A stretch of DNA of 36,651 bases. Source: an uncultured Eubacteriales bacterium. GTDB taxonomy: Bacteria; Bacillota; Clostridia; Oscillospirales; Oscillospiraceae. Positions 28,474-36,543 of this stretch are shown in pieces. The notes beneath the pieces are model-generated. The model was not told where the DNA came from. It was given only the letters and a program-made list of their open reading frames with translations, and made no database searches. The stretch spans positions 1 through 36,651 of the forward strand of contig UQUO01000019.1 of assembly GCA_900544295.1 (NCBI GenBank). Direction: 5' to 3'. Position numbers and translations under genes: made by a program. Numbering within the stretch: position 1 is the first letter of the stretch; the number at the start of each line of letters is the position of its first letter.

Positions 28474-31284
28474 TCAGCCGATGGCGGCGGCGCAGCGGGG
28501 GCAGAGCTCGGGGTGCTTCTCGTCCGAGCCGATGCCGGCGCTGTGGGTCCAGCACCTGGGGCACTTGGGCAGGCTGCTCGCCTCGACCCTGACGGTCAGG
28601 CCCGGCACGGCCTCGCCGGCCCAGCCTTCAACGGGCGTGTCCGAGACCTCAAGCTCGGAGACGATGCACAGCTGCGCAAGGTCCGCGCCCTCGACGCTCT
28701 TCCAAAGCGCCGCGGCGTCCTCGCCGATGTGCAGCGTGACCTTCGCGTCCAGGGGCTTGCCGACGGTCTTCTCCGCGCGCGCCAGCTCCAGGGCCTTGTT
28801 CACGTCGTCGCGCAGGCGCAGGAGGTTCGCCCAGCGCAGCTCGGCCTCGGGGCTGAGCTTGAGCGCCGCGTCCGGGCGCGGCATGTCGTTTAGCATGACG
28901 TGGCGCGCGTCCTCCTTGTCGGAGTGCGGCATGTCCTGCCAGACCTCGTTCGAGGTGAAGGCCAGCAGCGGGGCCAGCAGGCGCATCATCGCATCCAGGA
29001 TCATGTAGATGGTGGTCTGCGCGCTGCGGCGCGAGAGGCTCTCCGCCCCGTCGCAGTAGAGGCGGTCCTTGATGACGTCGAGGTAGAAGTTCGACATGTC
29101 CACGACGCAGAAGCTGTGGACAGCCGCGGTGACGCCGAAGAACTCGTACTTCTCATAGGCGTTGATGCAGCGCTCGACAAGCGCGTTCAGGCGTGAGAGC
29201 GCCCAGCGGTCGAGCTCGGGCATCTGCTCGACCGGCACCATGTCCTTGCACGGGTCGAAGCCCGCGAGGTTGCCGAGGATGTAGCGCGCGGTGTTGCGGA
29301 TCTTGAGGTATTTCTCCGAGAGCTGCTTGAAGATGGCGTCGGAGCAGCGCATGTCCACGCGGTAGTCGGCGCTGGAGGCCCAGAGCCTGACGATGTCCGC
29401 GCCGTACTTGGCGATGAGGTCCGCGGGGTCCACGCCGTTGCCGAGGCTCTTGTGCATGGCCTTGCCCTCGCCGTCCACGGTCCAGCCGTGGCAGAGGCAG
29501 GTCTTGTAGGGCGCCTTGCCCTTGGTGGCGACGCCGATGAGCAGGCTGCTCTGGAACCAGCCGCGGAACTGGTCGCCGCCCTCGAGGTACATCTCGGCGG
29601 GCCAGCGGCCGGGGCTGTCGAGCTCCATGGAGGCGATGTGGGTGCTGCCGGAGTCGAACCAGCCGTCGAGGGTGTCGGTCTCCTTCGTGAAGTGTACGCC
29701 GCCGCAGTGCGGGCAGACGTAGCCCTCGGGCAGGAGCTCGGCGGCCTCGAGCTCGAACCAGGCGTTGGAGCCCTTTTCGCGGAAGATGTTCGAGACGGAC
29801 TCGATGGTCTCGTCCGTGCAGACGGGCTTGCCGCAGTCGGTGCAGTAGAACACCGGGATGGGCAGGCCCCAGCGGCGCTGGCGCGAGATGCACCAGTCGG
29901 CGCGCTCCTTTATCATGGCTATCATGCGGTCATGGCCCCACTCGGGCATCCACTTGACCTCGTCGCAGGCCGCGCAGGCGGCGTCCTTGAAGGCGTCCAC
30001 GGAGCAGAACCACTGGTCGGTGGCCCTGTACAGGATGGGGCTCTTGCAGCGCCAGCAGTGGGCGTACTGGTGGATGATGTCCTCGGAGGCGTAGAGCGCG
30101 CCGCAGGCCTGCAGGTCCGCGAAGATGGCCTCATTGGCCTCGTCGGTGGTGAGGCCGCAGTATTTGCCGGCCTCCTCGTTCATTTTGCCGTGGTCGTCCA
30201 CGGGGACGACGAGGCCGATGTGGACTTTGCCCTCGGCGTCGTACTTGCGGCAGATGTCGTAGTCCTCGTGGCCGTGGCCGGGCGCGGTGTGGACGCAGCC
30301 GGTGCCGGCGTCGAGCGTGACGTGCTCGCCCAGGATGATGATGCTCTCCCTGTCGATGAGCGGGTGCGTCGCGGTCATGAACTCGAACTCCGAGCCCTTC
30401 AGCTCGGCCAGGACCTCGAAGCCCTCGAAGCCGCCCATCTCCGCCACGCGGCCCATGAGCTCCTTGGCGATGATGTAGACCTCGCCGCAGGGGGCCTTCG
30501 CGAGCACGTAGTCAAAGTCCGCATTGAGGCAGATGGCGAGGTTGCCCGGGATGGTCCAGGTCGTCGTCGTCCAGATGAGGAAGTAGAGCTTGTCGAGAGG
30601 GCAGTATTTGCCCAGCTTGCCCAGGTCGTCCTTGACGCGGAACTTCACGTAGATGGACTTGCAGGGGTCCTCGGCGTATTCTATCTCGGCCTCGGCCAGG
30701 GCGGTCTCGTCGTGCGGGCACCAGTAGACGGGCTTCTTGCCCTTGTAGATGTAGCCCTTCTTGTACATCTCGCCGAAGACCTTGACCTCCTCGGCCTCGA
30801 ACTTCGGGTTCATGGTGAAGTAGGGCTTGTCCCACTCGCCCAGGCAGCCGAGGCGCTTGAAGGCGTCGCGCTGGACGTTCACGTAGTGCAGGGCGAAGGC
30901 CTGGCAGGCGTCGCGGAACTCGGCGGTGGTCATCTCCTTGTGGTTGAGCTTCTGCTCCTTGATGATGGCCGACTCGATGGGCATGCCGTGGTTGTCCCAG
31001 CCGGGGTAGTAGATGGCCTGCCAGCCGGACATGGACTTATACCTCGTGATGAAGTCCTTGATGCACTTGTTGAGGGCCGTGCCCATGTGGATGGCGCCGT
31101 TGGAGAACGGAGGGCCGTCGTGCAGGTCGAAGATGGGCCTGCCCTCGGTGCGCTTGAGCATATCGTGATAGAGGTCGAGCTCGTACCACTCTTTGAGCAT
31201 ATCCGGCTCGCGCTTGGGCAGCGCGGCGCGCATGGGGAATTCGGTTTTCGGGAGGTTTACTGTGGAATTGTAGTCCTGAGCCAT
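28474..31284 (-). CDS. ileS: Isoleucyl-tRNA synthetase
   Basis: A 936-residue class I enzyme that charges tRNA-Ile. The HIGH motif appears as GAIHMGTALNK (residues 64-73). The KMSKS loop reads AMHKSLGNG (residues 609-617), keeping the second Lys (K612). The CP1 editing domain sits between them. The C terminus has a zinc site CPRCW, then CPRC. ATG 31284 has AAGGAGAG upstream, and a promoter lies at 31314-31342, so the leader is about 25 bases and cannot hold a T-box. It follows divIVA and precedes lspA. Confidence 0.97.
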   Translation of the reverse strand: MAQDYNSTVNLPKTEFPMRAALPKREPDMLKEWYELDLYHDMLKRTEGRPIFDLHDGPPFSNGAIHMGTALNKCIKDFITRYKSMSGWQAIYYPGWDNHGMPIESAIIKEQKLNHKEMTTAEFRDACQAFALHYVNVQRDAFKRLGCLGEWDKPYFTMNPKFEAEEVKVFGEMYKKGYIYKGKKPVYWCPHDETALAEAEIEYAEDPCKSIYVKFRVKDDLGKLGKYCPLDKLYFLIWTTTTWTIPGNLAICLNADFDYVLAKAPCGEVYIIAKELMGRVAEMGGFEGFEVLAELKGSEFEFMTATHPLIDRESIIILGEHVTLDAGTGCVHTAPGHGHEDYDICRKYDAEGKVHIGLVVPVDDHGKMNEEAGKYCGLTTDEANEAIFADLQACGALYASEDIIHQYAHCWRCKSPILYRATDQWFCSVDAFKDAACAACDEVKWMPEWGHDRMIAMIKERADWCISRQRRWGLPIPVFYCTDCGKPVCTDETIESVSNIFREKGSNAWFELEAAELLPEGYVCPHCGGVHFTKETDTLDGWFDSGSTHIASMELDSPGRWPAEMYLEGGDQFRGWFQSSLLIGVATKGKAPYKTCLCHGWTVDGEGKAMHKSLGNGVDPADLIAKYGADIVRLWASSADYRVDMRCSDAIFKQLSEKYLKIRNTARYILGNLAGFDPCKDMVPVEQMPELDRWALSRLNALVERCINAYEKYEFFGVTAAVHSFCVVDMSNFYLDVIKDRLYCDGAESLSRRSAQTTIYMILDAMMRLLAPLLAFTSNEVWQDMPHSDKEDARHVMLNDMPRPDAALKLSPEAELRWANLLRLRDDVNKALELARAEKTVGKPLDAKVTLHIGEDAAALWKSVEGADLAQLCIVSELEVSDTPVEGWAGEAVPGLTVRVEASSLPKCPRCWTHSAGIGSDEKHPELCPRCAAAIG

Positions 31285-31313
31285 ATCGTTTCTCTCTCCT
31301 TAAATATAGAGCT

Positions 31314-31342
31314 GTATAACAAGCCAAGGGGCAGCGCGTCAA
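31314..31342 (-). promoter_or_regulatory. ileS promoter
   Basis: TTGACG (31337-31342), 17-base spacer, TTATAC (31314-31319) on the minus strand. The -35 box lies in the loop of a GC hairpin (31328-31352: GGGGC-A-GCGC, loop, GCGC-C-GCCCC) just after divIVA. Confidence 0.7.
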
Positions 31343-31372
31343 GCGCCGCCCCGTCTCGGTACCGGTCCCTGC

Positions 31373-32002
31373 TCAGCTGCCGCCCATGTTGAAGAGGCGG
31401 GTCATGTCGTCCGGCGTGATGGTCTGCCTGGGGGCGCGCTCACCCATGACGGGGCTTATGTCTATCTGGGGAGCGGGCTCATCCGGTATTCGGGCGACAG
31501 AGGCCTCTATGCTTTTGACAGCGGCGTCCACAGCCTCCTCCGAAGCGGGGGCGGCCTGAGCTGCGGTATTGCCGTTGAGGAAGTCGAGCTGGCGCTGGCA
31601 GAGGGCGCGCGCGTCCTCCAGGAAACGGGCGAGGGACTCCTTCGCCTCCTTGAGGCGGGCCTCCTCGCGGCGGGTCTCGCTCTTGAGCCCGTCAAGGCTG
31701 CGGGCCGCGGCGGCCTGGGCCTCGGCCACGACCTTGTCCGCCCGCGCGCGGGCCTCCGCCTCTATCTGGGAGGAGAGCTTCTGCGCGGAGAGCAGGGTCA
31801 TGCGCATCGCGTCTTCGCTGGCGCGGTATTCCTCTATCTTGTCCACCAGGACCTTCATCTTGGCCTTCAGCGTCGCGCTCTCGCGCTGGGCGGCTTCCAG
31901 CTCGGAGGCCATCTCCTCCATGAAGTCGTCCACGCTGCCCATGTCGTAGCCGCCGAAGACGGCCTTCTCAAAGATTTTCTCCCGGATGTCCTGAGGAGTC
32001 AT
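31373..32002 (-). CDS. divIVA: DivIVA-domain cell-division/polarity protein
   Basis: A 209-residue protein with the DivIVA start: TPQDIREKIFEKAVFGGYDMGSVDDFME gives the membrane-binding hook and the FGGYD turn. A long coiled coil follows (about residues 30-140). The rest is a low-complexity tail with IDISPVMGE. DivIVA proteins collect at curved membrane at the septum and poles and recruit division or wall proteins. ATG 32002 follows GGGAAGGGGA. It is preceded by sepF, a common order in Firmicutes. Confidence 0.92.
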   Translation of the reverse strand: MTPQDIREKIFEKAVFGGYDMGSVDDFMEEMASELEAAQRESATLKAKMKVLVDKIEEYRASEDAMRMTLLSAQKLSSQIEAEARARADKVVAEAQAAAARSLDGLKSETRREEARLKEAKESLARFLEDARALCQRQLDFLNGNTAAQAAPASEEAVDAAVKSIEASVARIPDEPAPQIDISPVMGERAPRQTITPDDMTRLFNMGGS

Positions 32003-32048
32003 GTCGGTATCCCCTTCCCTGTACTTAACTCTGTGTTGTGAGCGGGCC

Positions 32049-32594
32049 TCAGAAGCAGAGGCCGCCGCTTTCTATCTGGCTCATCATCTCGCCCGTTATG
32101 TTGACGCCGGCGGGCGTCACGAGGTACACTCCGCCCGATATTCGGCTGAGCGAGCCGCCCCGGGCGTAGGCCACGCCGGAGAGGAAGTCTATGACCCGCC
32201 GCGCCGTTATCTTGTCCGCCGCGCCGAGGTCCAGGACTATCGTCCTGCCCGCGACGAAGCTGTCGGCGATGCCGGCCGCGTCCGCAAACTCGGCGGGCTT
32301 GGCGAGCATCAGGCCCTGGACGCCCTGGGCGGGCGCGGCCTGCTTGGCCTCGCGGGCCGGGGCCTCCTGCCTGGGCGGCTTCGGCTCCTTCTCGCGGCGG
32401 GGCAGGCGGAAGCTCGGCTTCGGCAGGCCGAAGCTCGGCTGCTCGGCGTTCTCCTCGTCCGTGAAGAAGCTCTCCCGCCGCTCCGGCGTTATCGGGGGGC
32501 CGGGCTGCTCCTCCTCCGGGCCGCCCCTGTCGAAGAACTCGTCCTCGTCGTCATAGGGGTGGGCTAGTCTTTTTATCTCGTCAAAGAATCCCAT
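32049..32594 (-). CDS. sepF: Cell-division protein SepF
   Basis: A 181-residue protein. The N-terminal amphipathic membrane anchor reads MGFFDEIKRLAHPYDD. A charged, Pro-rich linker (about residues 20-90) leads to the C-terminal SepF core (LMLAKPAEF, then TIVLDLGAAD, ARRVIDFLSGVAYARGG and VYLVTPAGVNITGE). SepF forms rings that bind FtsZ and the membrane. It lies 14 bases after yggS and can be read from the internal promoter at 32735-32763. Confidence 0.95.
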   Translation of the reverse strand: MGFFDEIKRLAHPYDDEDEFFDRGGPEEEQPGPPITPERRESFFTDEENAEQPSFGLPKPSFRLPRREKEPKPPRQEAPAREAKQAAPAQGVQGLMLAKPAEFADAAGIADSFVAGRTIVLDLGAADKITARRVIDFLSGVAYARGGSLSRISGGVYLVTPAGVNITGEMMSQIESGGLCF

Positions 32595-32608
32595 TTGCCT
32601 GTCTCTCC

Positions 32609-33298
32609 TCAGCGGCCTGCGCCGTAGTCCCTGGCGCCGAAGATGGCAGAGCCGACGCGGACCATGTTCGCGCCCTCCGCTATCGCGTCTTCAAAATCGC
32701 CGCTCATACCCATTGATAAAAAGTCCATAGACGTATTATCGTATTTTTTCCCGCCGATGTCAACAAAAAGCTCGTACATCCTGGCAAAATAAGGCCGGTT
32801 TGTCCCCGGAATTACAGATATGGGCGGTATCGCCATCAGCCCGCGCACCCGAAGGCCCTCCTGAGCGGCCGCAAAGTCCAGCAGTTCCGGCAGCCGCTCC
32901 GGCGAAACGCCGCTTTTTGACAGCTCCCCGGCGATGTTCACCTCAAGCAGCACGTCCTGCACGACGCCCAGCCTCTGCGCCCGGGCCGAGATGTCGCCCA
33001 AAAGCTCCACGGAGTCCACGGACTCTATGAGCCCGACGCTGCCGACGAGGTACTTGACCTTGTTGCGCTGGAGATGGCCTATGAAATGCAGCCCCGCGCC
33101 CTCGTAGGCGCCGGCGGCGCGCTTTTCCACCAGCTCCTGGACCCGGTTCTCGCCGCAGGCGTCCACGCCCGCGGCCACGGCCTCGCGGACCCTGTCCGCG
33201 CCGTTCATCTTGCTGGCCGCGACGAGCAGCACCCGCCGCCCCCCGGCGGCGGCCTCTATCCGCGCGCGCACGGCGGCCACGTTTTCCGCAATGCCCAT
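32609..33298 (-). CDS. yggS: PLP homeostasis protein (YggS/PLPBP)
   Basis: A 229-residue single-domain PLP-binding protein that keeps pyridoxal phosphate levels in balance. The cofactor Lys is K30 in LLVAASKMNG. GENRVQEL, FIGHLQRNKVKYL and the late SMGMSGDFEDAIAEGANMVR are family marks. ATG 33298 follows AAAGGAG. The coding stretch 32705-32830 uses A/T-rich codons unlike the rest of the gene and contains a consensus promoter for the genes downstream. Confidence 0.95.
   Translation of the reverse strand: MGIAENVAAVRARIEAAAGGRRVLLVAASKMNGADRVREAVAAGVDACGENRVQELVEKRAAGAYEGAGLHFIGHLQRNKVKYLVGSVGLIESVDSVELLGDISARAQRLGVVQDVLLEVNIAGELSKSGVSPERLPELLDFAAAQEGLRVRGLMAIPPISVIPGTNRPYFARMYELFVDIGGKKYDNTSMDFLSMGMSGDFEDAIAEGANMVRVGSAIFGARDYGAGR
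32735..32763 (-). promoter_or_regulatory. Internal promoter within yggS for sepF-divIVA
   Basis: Perfect TTGACA (32758-32763), 17-base spacer, GATAAT (32735-32740) on the minus strand. The predicted transcript starts about 135 bases before the sepF start codon. Confidence 0.7.
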
Positions 33299-33313
33299 TC
33301 TCTCTATCTCCTT

Positions 33314-34231
33314 TCAGGGCTCCGGGCAAAGCCGGGCCTCGCAGACTCTCAGCTCCAGCGAGCGCGCGAGCGCCTCGGCGCTTGAGAGGACTATGACGCG
33401 GCGGCCGAGCTCGGCCTCGCCTATGCTCTCGACCCGCGCCTCCGCTTCGAGGCCGGGCAGCTCTATCCTGAGCTTGTCCCCTTCTGAAAACCGCGCCGCC
33501 TCCGCCTGCGTGAGCGCCGCGGCGAAGTACCAGCGCCAGCCGCTCACGAGCTTCATCGTGCCCGCGCTCTCCGGCTCCGCGGCCATGAGCTCCGCGAGGT
33601 CCCGGGGCGTGAGGGCTTCGAGGTCCTCAGGCGCGAGGTATTCAAAGCCGTCCACGGCGGAGGAGAAGAGCCCCGCCTCCGGGGCGTAAAGCGTCTCGGC
33701 CCCCGCGGCCGCGGGCAGGGCGGCCAGCTCCGAGAGCAGGCGCGCCGCCCTCTCCTGCGCGCCCGCGCCGGAGAGCGCCTCGCCCAGCGCCTGCGCGCAG
33801 GCGGCGGCCCCGGGGAGGTCCCCTGCGGCCCGGGCGGAGGCCAGCGCCAGCAGCGCCCCGTCCGCCTCCGGCTCCGCGCCGGAGACGGCCTCGGCCAGCT
33901 GGGCTGAGAGCTCCCGGCGCAGCCGCGCGGTCTCCAGCGCCGCGGCGTCCGGCGCGCAGAGCGCCAGGGCCTGGCCCGCAGCCGCGCGCTCCCCGTCCTG
34001 CAGGAGGGGCAGCAGGTACGCGCCATGCCCGCCCAGCGTGCGCTCACGCCTTATGACTATGCCCCGCGCCTCGACGCCGGGCTCGGCCGAGGCCGCCGGC
34101 TCCGCCGTGACGGGGGCGGCCGCCTCGCCGCCCAGCAGGGGGCGCAGGCCCAGGTAGGCCGCCGCCGCCAGCAGCAGGACGGCGAGGGCCAGGCCCGTGA
34201 AGAGGTTCGTCCGCCTCGTGGCCTTATGTAT
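33314..34231 (-). CDS. HlyD-like membrane-anchored adaptor protein, apparent AUA start
   Basis: A product of about 305 residues: a short basic N terminus, one membrane helix ([20 protein letters not shown], about residues 10-29), an Ala/Glu-rich linker, then an HlyD-like beta/lipoyl-type segment ([28 protein letters not shown]), helices, and a C-terminal beta domain ([22 protein letters not shown]). Proteins of this type are often found beside yggS-sepF in Clostridia; their job is unknown. The frame is open from a stop at 34253 with no ATG, GTG or TTG before the membrane helix. The best start is ATA 34231, with GAGGCGGGG upstream and overlap with the hfq stop. GTG 33655 would remove the helix and half of the protein. 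Confidence 0.75.
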   Translation of the reverse strand: MHKATRRTNLFTGLALAVLLLAAAAYLGLRPLLGGEAAAPVTAEPAASAEPGVEARGIVIRRERTLGGHGAYLLPLLQDGERAAAGQALALCAPDAAALETARLRRELSAQLAEAVSGAEPEADGALLALASARAAGDLPGAAACAQALGEALSGAGAQERAARLLSELAALPAAAGAETLYAPEAGLFSSAVDGFEYLAPEDLEALTPRDLAELMAAEPESAGTMKLVSGWRWYFAAALTQAEAARFSEGDKLRIELPGLEAEARVESIGEAELGRRVIVLSSAEALARSLELRVCEARLCPEP

Positions 34232-34460
34232 CCTGCCCCGCCTCGCCCAGGTTCAGCGCCCGGGCCGGGGCGATGGTCGAGATGGCGTGCTTGTAGATGA
34301 GCTGCTGCCGCCCGTCCGAGTCCAGCACGACCGTGAAGCTGTCGAAGGCGCGCAGCACGCCCCGCAGCTGGAAGCCGTTCATGAGAAACAGCGTCAGCGG
34401 CACGCGCTCGGCCCGCGCGCGGCAGAGGAAGGTGTCCTGAAGGTTCTTTGTCTTTTCCAT
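34224..34460 (-). CDS. hfq: RNA chaperone Hfq
   Basis: A 78-residue Sm-like protein that forms hexamers and binds A/U-rich RNA and small RNAs. The first Sm motif is [23 protein letters not shown] and the second reads IYKHAISTI, close to the usual YKHAIST. ATG 34460 follows CAAGGAGCG. It lies downstream of miaA, the normal neighbour, but a terminator (34539-34554) and its own promoter (34492-34519) separate them. Its stop overlaps the start of the HlyD-like gene. Confidence 0.96.
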   Translation of the reverse strand: MEKTKNLQDTFLCRARAERVPLTLFLMNGFQLRGVLRAFDSFTVVLDSDGRQQLIYKHAISTIAPARALNLGEAGQDT

Positions 34461-34491
34461 ATCTCGCTCCTTGCCGGAGCGGTGGATTTAC

Positions 34492-34519
34492 ATAATATCA
34501 TATTTTGCCGCTCCGTAAA
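34492..34519 (-). promoter_or_regulatory. hfq promoter
   Basis: TTTACG (34514-34519), 16-base spacer, TATTAT (34492-34497) on the minus strand, in a local A/T-rich patch after the miaA terminator. Confidence 0.55.
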
Positions 34520-34534
34520 ATAGTAAATTTGTAC

Positions 34535-34554
34535 AAAACGCGGTCCTCACCGCG
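34535..34554 (-). terminator. miaA terminator
   Basis: CGCGGT/ACCGCG stem (34539-34554) with a 4-base loop, followed by TTTTG on the minus strand, 15 bases after the miaA stop. Confidence 0.75.
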
Positions 34555-34569
34555 CCCTGTACGCGACTA

Positions 34570-35511
34570 TCATATACCGCAGCGGAGCAGATATTCTGTC
34601 GAATCCCGGACGGCGGCCTCAAAATCGGGCCGGCCCTGCCAATCGATGCGCAGGGCGTCCCGGCGGGAGCGCAGCCAGGTGAGCTGGCGTTTGGCGTAGC
34701 GGCGGGTCTCGCGCTTTATCGTCTCTATGGCCTCCTCGCGGGAGCAGTCCCCGCGCAGGGCGGCGGCGGCCTCCTTGTAGCCTATGGCCTGCATGGCGGT
34801 GCAGCCCCCGCCGAGCCCGGCGTCCAGCAGGCGCCGGACCTCCTCGAAGAGCCCGAGCGAGACCATCTCGTCCACGCGCGCGTCGGTGCGCGCGTACATC
34901 TCCTCGCGCGAGGCCCAGCCGAGGATGATATAGGCCGCGTCGAAGTCCGGCGGGCGCAGGCGGCTGGCCTTGTCGAGCTCCGTCATCGTCCGGCCGGTGA
35001 GCAGGTAGACCTCGTAGGCGCGCACGACGCGCTTTTTGTCGCGGGGGTGGAGCTTTGCAGCGCGCTCCGGGTCGAGCTGTGAGAGCTCCCGGAGCATGGC
35101 CGCGCCGCCTATCTCGTCGTAGCGCTCCTCCAGCTCGCGGCGGGTCTCGCCGGTCTCGTCCACGGCGGCGAAGCCCAGGCCGCGGACGAGGGAGTCTATG
35201 TACAGCCCCGTCCCGCCCACGACTATGGGCAGCCGCCCGCGCGCGAGGATATCGCGGCAGGCCGCCCCCGCCGCCTCGACGTAGCGCGCCGCGGACCAGT
35301 TCTCCCAAGGCTCCGCGACGTCTATGAGGTGGTGCGGCACGCCCTGCATCTCCTCGGGCGTGGGCTTGGCCGTGCCTATGTCCATGCCCCGGTAGAGCTG
35401 CATCGAATCCGCGGAGACGACCTCGCCGCCCAGCCGCTGCGCAAGCAGCACGCCGAGCCGGGTCTTACCCGTCGCCGTGGGTCCGGTTATGACGGCTATT
35501 TTTGGGGGCAT
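34570..35511 (-). CDS. miaA: tRNA dimethylallyltransferase MiaA
   Basis: A 313-residue enzyme that adds a dimethylallyl group to A37 of tRNAs reading codons that start with U. The P-loop is GPTATGKT at residues 8-15, followed by SADSMQLYRGMDIGTAKP and the tRNA-binding stretch AMQAIGYKE. I chose ATG 35511 (GGAAGTG upstream); an upstream in-frame extension to 35577 has no family match. It ends at its own terminator and is followed by hfq. It diverges from the DegV gene. Confidence 0.96.
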   Translation of the reverse strand: MPPKIAVITGPTATGKTRLGVLLAQRLGGEVVSADSMQLYRGMDIGTAKPTPEEMQGVPHHLIDVAEPWENWSAARYVEAAGAACRDILARGRLPIVVGGTGLYIDSLVRGLGFAAVDETGETRRELEERYDEIGGAAMLRELSQLDPERAAKLHPRDKKRVVRAYEVYLLTGRTMTELDKASRLRPPDFDAAYIILGWASREEMYARTDARVDEMVSLGLFEEVRRLLDAGLGGGCTAMQAIGYKEAAAALRGDCSREEAIETIKRETRRYAKRQLTWLRSRRDALRIDWQGRPDFEAAVRDSTEYLLRCGI

Positions 35512-35539
35512 AAAAACACTTCCATTCTTTGAAGTAATG

Positions 35540-35548
35540 TGATATGAT
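35540..35548 (+). promoter_or_regulatory. Possible degV promoter (extended -10)
   Basis: TGATATGAT (35540-35548) has the TGn extension before a -10-like TATGAT. No convincing -35 box is seen. The start codon 35584 follows TAAGGAGG. Confidence 0.4.
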
Positions 35549-35583
35549 ACAGGGGCCAGAATGTAAGGAGGCAGCAAACTGAA

Positions 35584-36429
35584 ATGAAAATAAAAATCTC
35601 AACGGACAGCACCTGCGACCTGCCTGCTGAGCTTATCGCCGCGCACGACATCGGCGTCCAGCCGCTGTACATCATCCGCGGCGGCGAGGCGCTGCGAGAC
35701 GGCATCGACGTGACGCCGGACGACCTCTACGCCTACACCAAGGAGACGGGCAAGCTCTGCGGCACCTCGGCTGTGACGATAACGGACTATCTGGGCTCCT
35801 GGAAGGCCTGGCTGGAGGAGTACGACGCCATAGTACACGTGGCGTTTTCCTCGGAGCTGTCGGCCAGCTGCAACAACGCGCGGCTGGCGGCGATGGAGCT
35901 GCCGGGCAAGGTCTGGGTAGTGGACTCGCTGAATCTGTCCACGGGCTTCGGGCATCTGGTGCTGGACGCGGCGCTGATGGCGGAGCGCGGCATGGCCCCG
36001 GAGGAGATAGCGGCGGAGGTGGAACGCCTTGTGCCGAAGATGGACGTCAGCTTCGTGCTGAACACGCTGGACTACCTGAAGAAGGGCGGGCGCTGCACCT
36101 CGGTGCAGGCGCTGGGCGCGAATCTGCTGGGTTTGAAGCCCTGCATAGAGGTTATCGGCGGGAAGATGACGGTGGGCAAGAAGTACCGGGGCAAGATAGA
36201 GGCGGCCTATGTCCAGTACATAAAGGACAGGCTTGCCGGCCGGGACGACATAGACACGCGCCGGGTGTTCATAACCGACTCGGGCCTTCCGGACGATGTA
36301 CGCGCGCGTCTGCGCGAAGTTGTACTCTCCTGTCAGCCCTTTGAGGAGGTCTACAACAACCGCGCGGGCTGCACGATAAGCGGCCACTGCGGCCCCTGGT
36401 GCATGGGAGTACTATACTACCACAAATAA
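35584..36429 (+). CDS. DegV-family fatty-acid-binding protein
   Basis: A 281-residue protein. It begins KIKISTDSTCDLPAEL, contains GTSAVTITDY and the ligand-pocket landmarks SSELSASCNNA and DSLNLSTGFGHLV, and ends GCTISGHCGPWCMGVLYY. DegV proteins bind fatty acids; related FakB proteins present them to the kinase FakA for phospholipid synthesis. No kinase gene is seen here. ATG 35584 is 12 bases after AAGGAGG. Confidence 0.95.
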   Translation: MKIKISTDSTCDLPAELIAAHDIGVQPLYIIRGGEALRDGIDVTPDDLYAYTKETGKLCGTSAVTITDYLGSWKAWLEEYDAIVHVAFSSELSASCNNARLAAMELPGKVWVVDSLNLSTGFGHLVLDAALMAERGMAPEEIAAEVERLVPKMDVSFVLNTLDYLKKGGRCTSVQALGANLLGLKPCIEVIGGKMTVGKKYRGKIEAAYVQYIKDRLAGRDDIDTRRVFITDSGLPDDVRARLREVVLSCQPFEEVYNNRAGCTISGHCGPWCMGVLYYHK

Positions 36430-36543
36430 GCCCTGCGCGCAAATACTGCGGCCCGCGCCGCGGTGGGCGGTACGTTTTCGCGGCAAGGTACGACACACCT
36501 GTAGGGGCGGGGTTCCAGCGCCGCCCGGGTTTTTGGGGTTGGA
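36430..36543. other. Gene-free spacer with repeat unit
   Basis: No gene is seen. The 16-mer GTAGGGGCGGGGTTCC (36501-36516) is an exact inverted copy of 26583-26598. No clear terminator for the DegV gene was found. Confidence 0.6.

Noticed and set aside
33314..33655. HlyD-like gene as a fragment or frameshifted pseudogene starting at GTG 33655
   Set aside because: By hand translation the same frame stays open to 34253 and encodes a normal membrane anchor, so no frameshift is needed; only the start codon is unusual.
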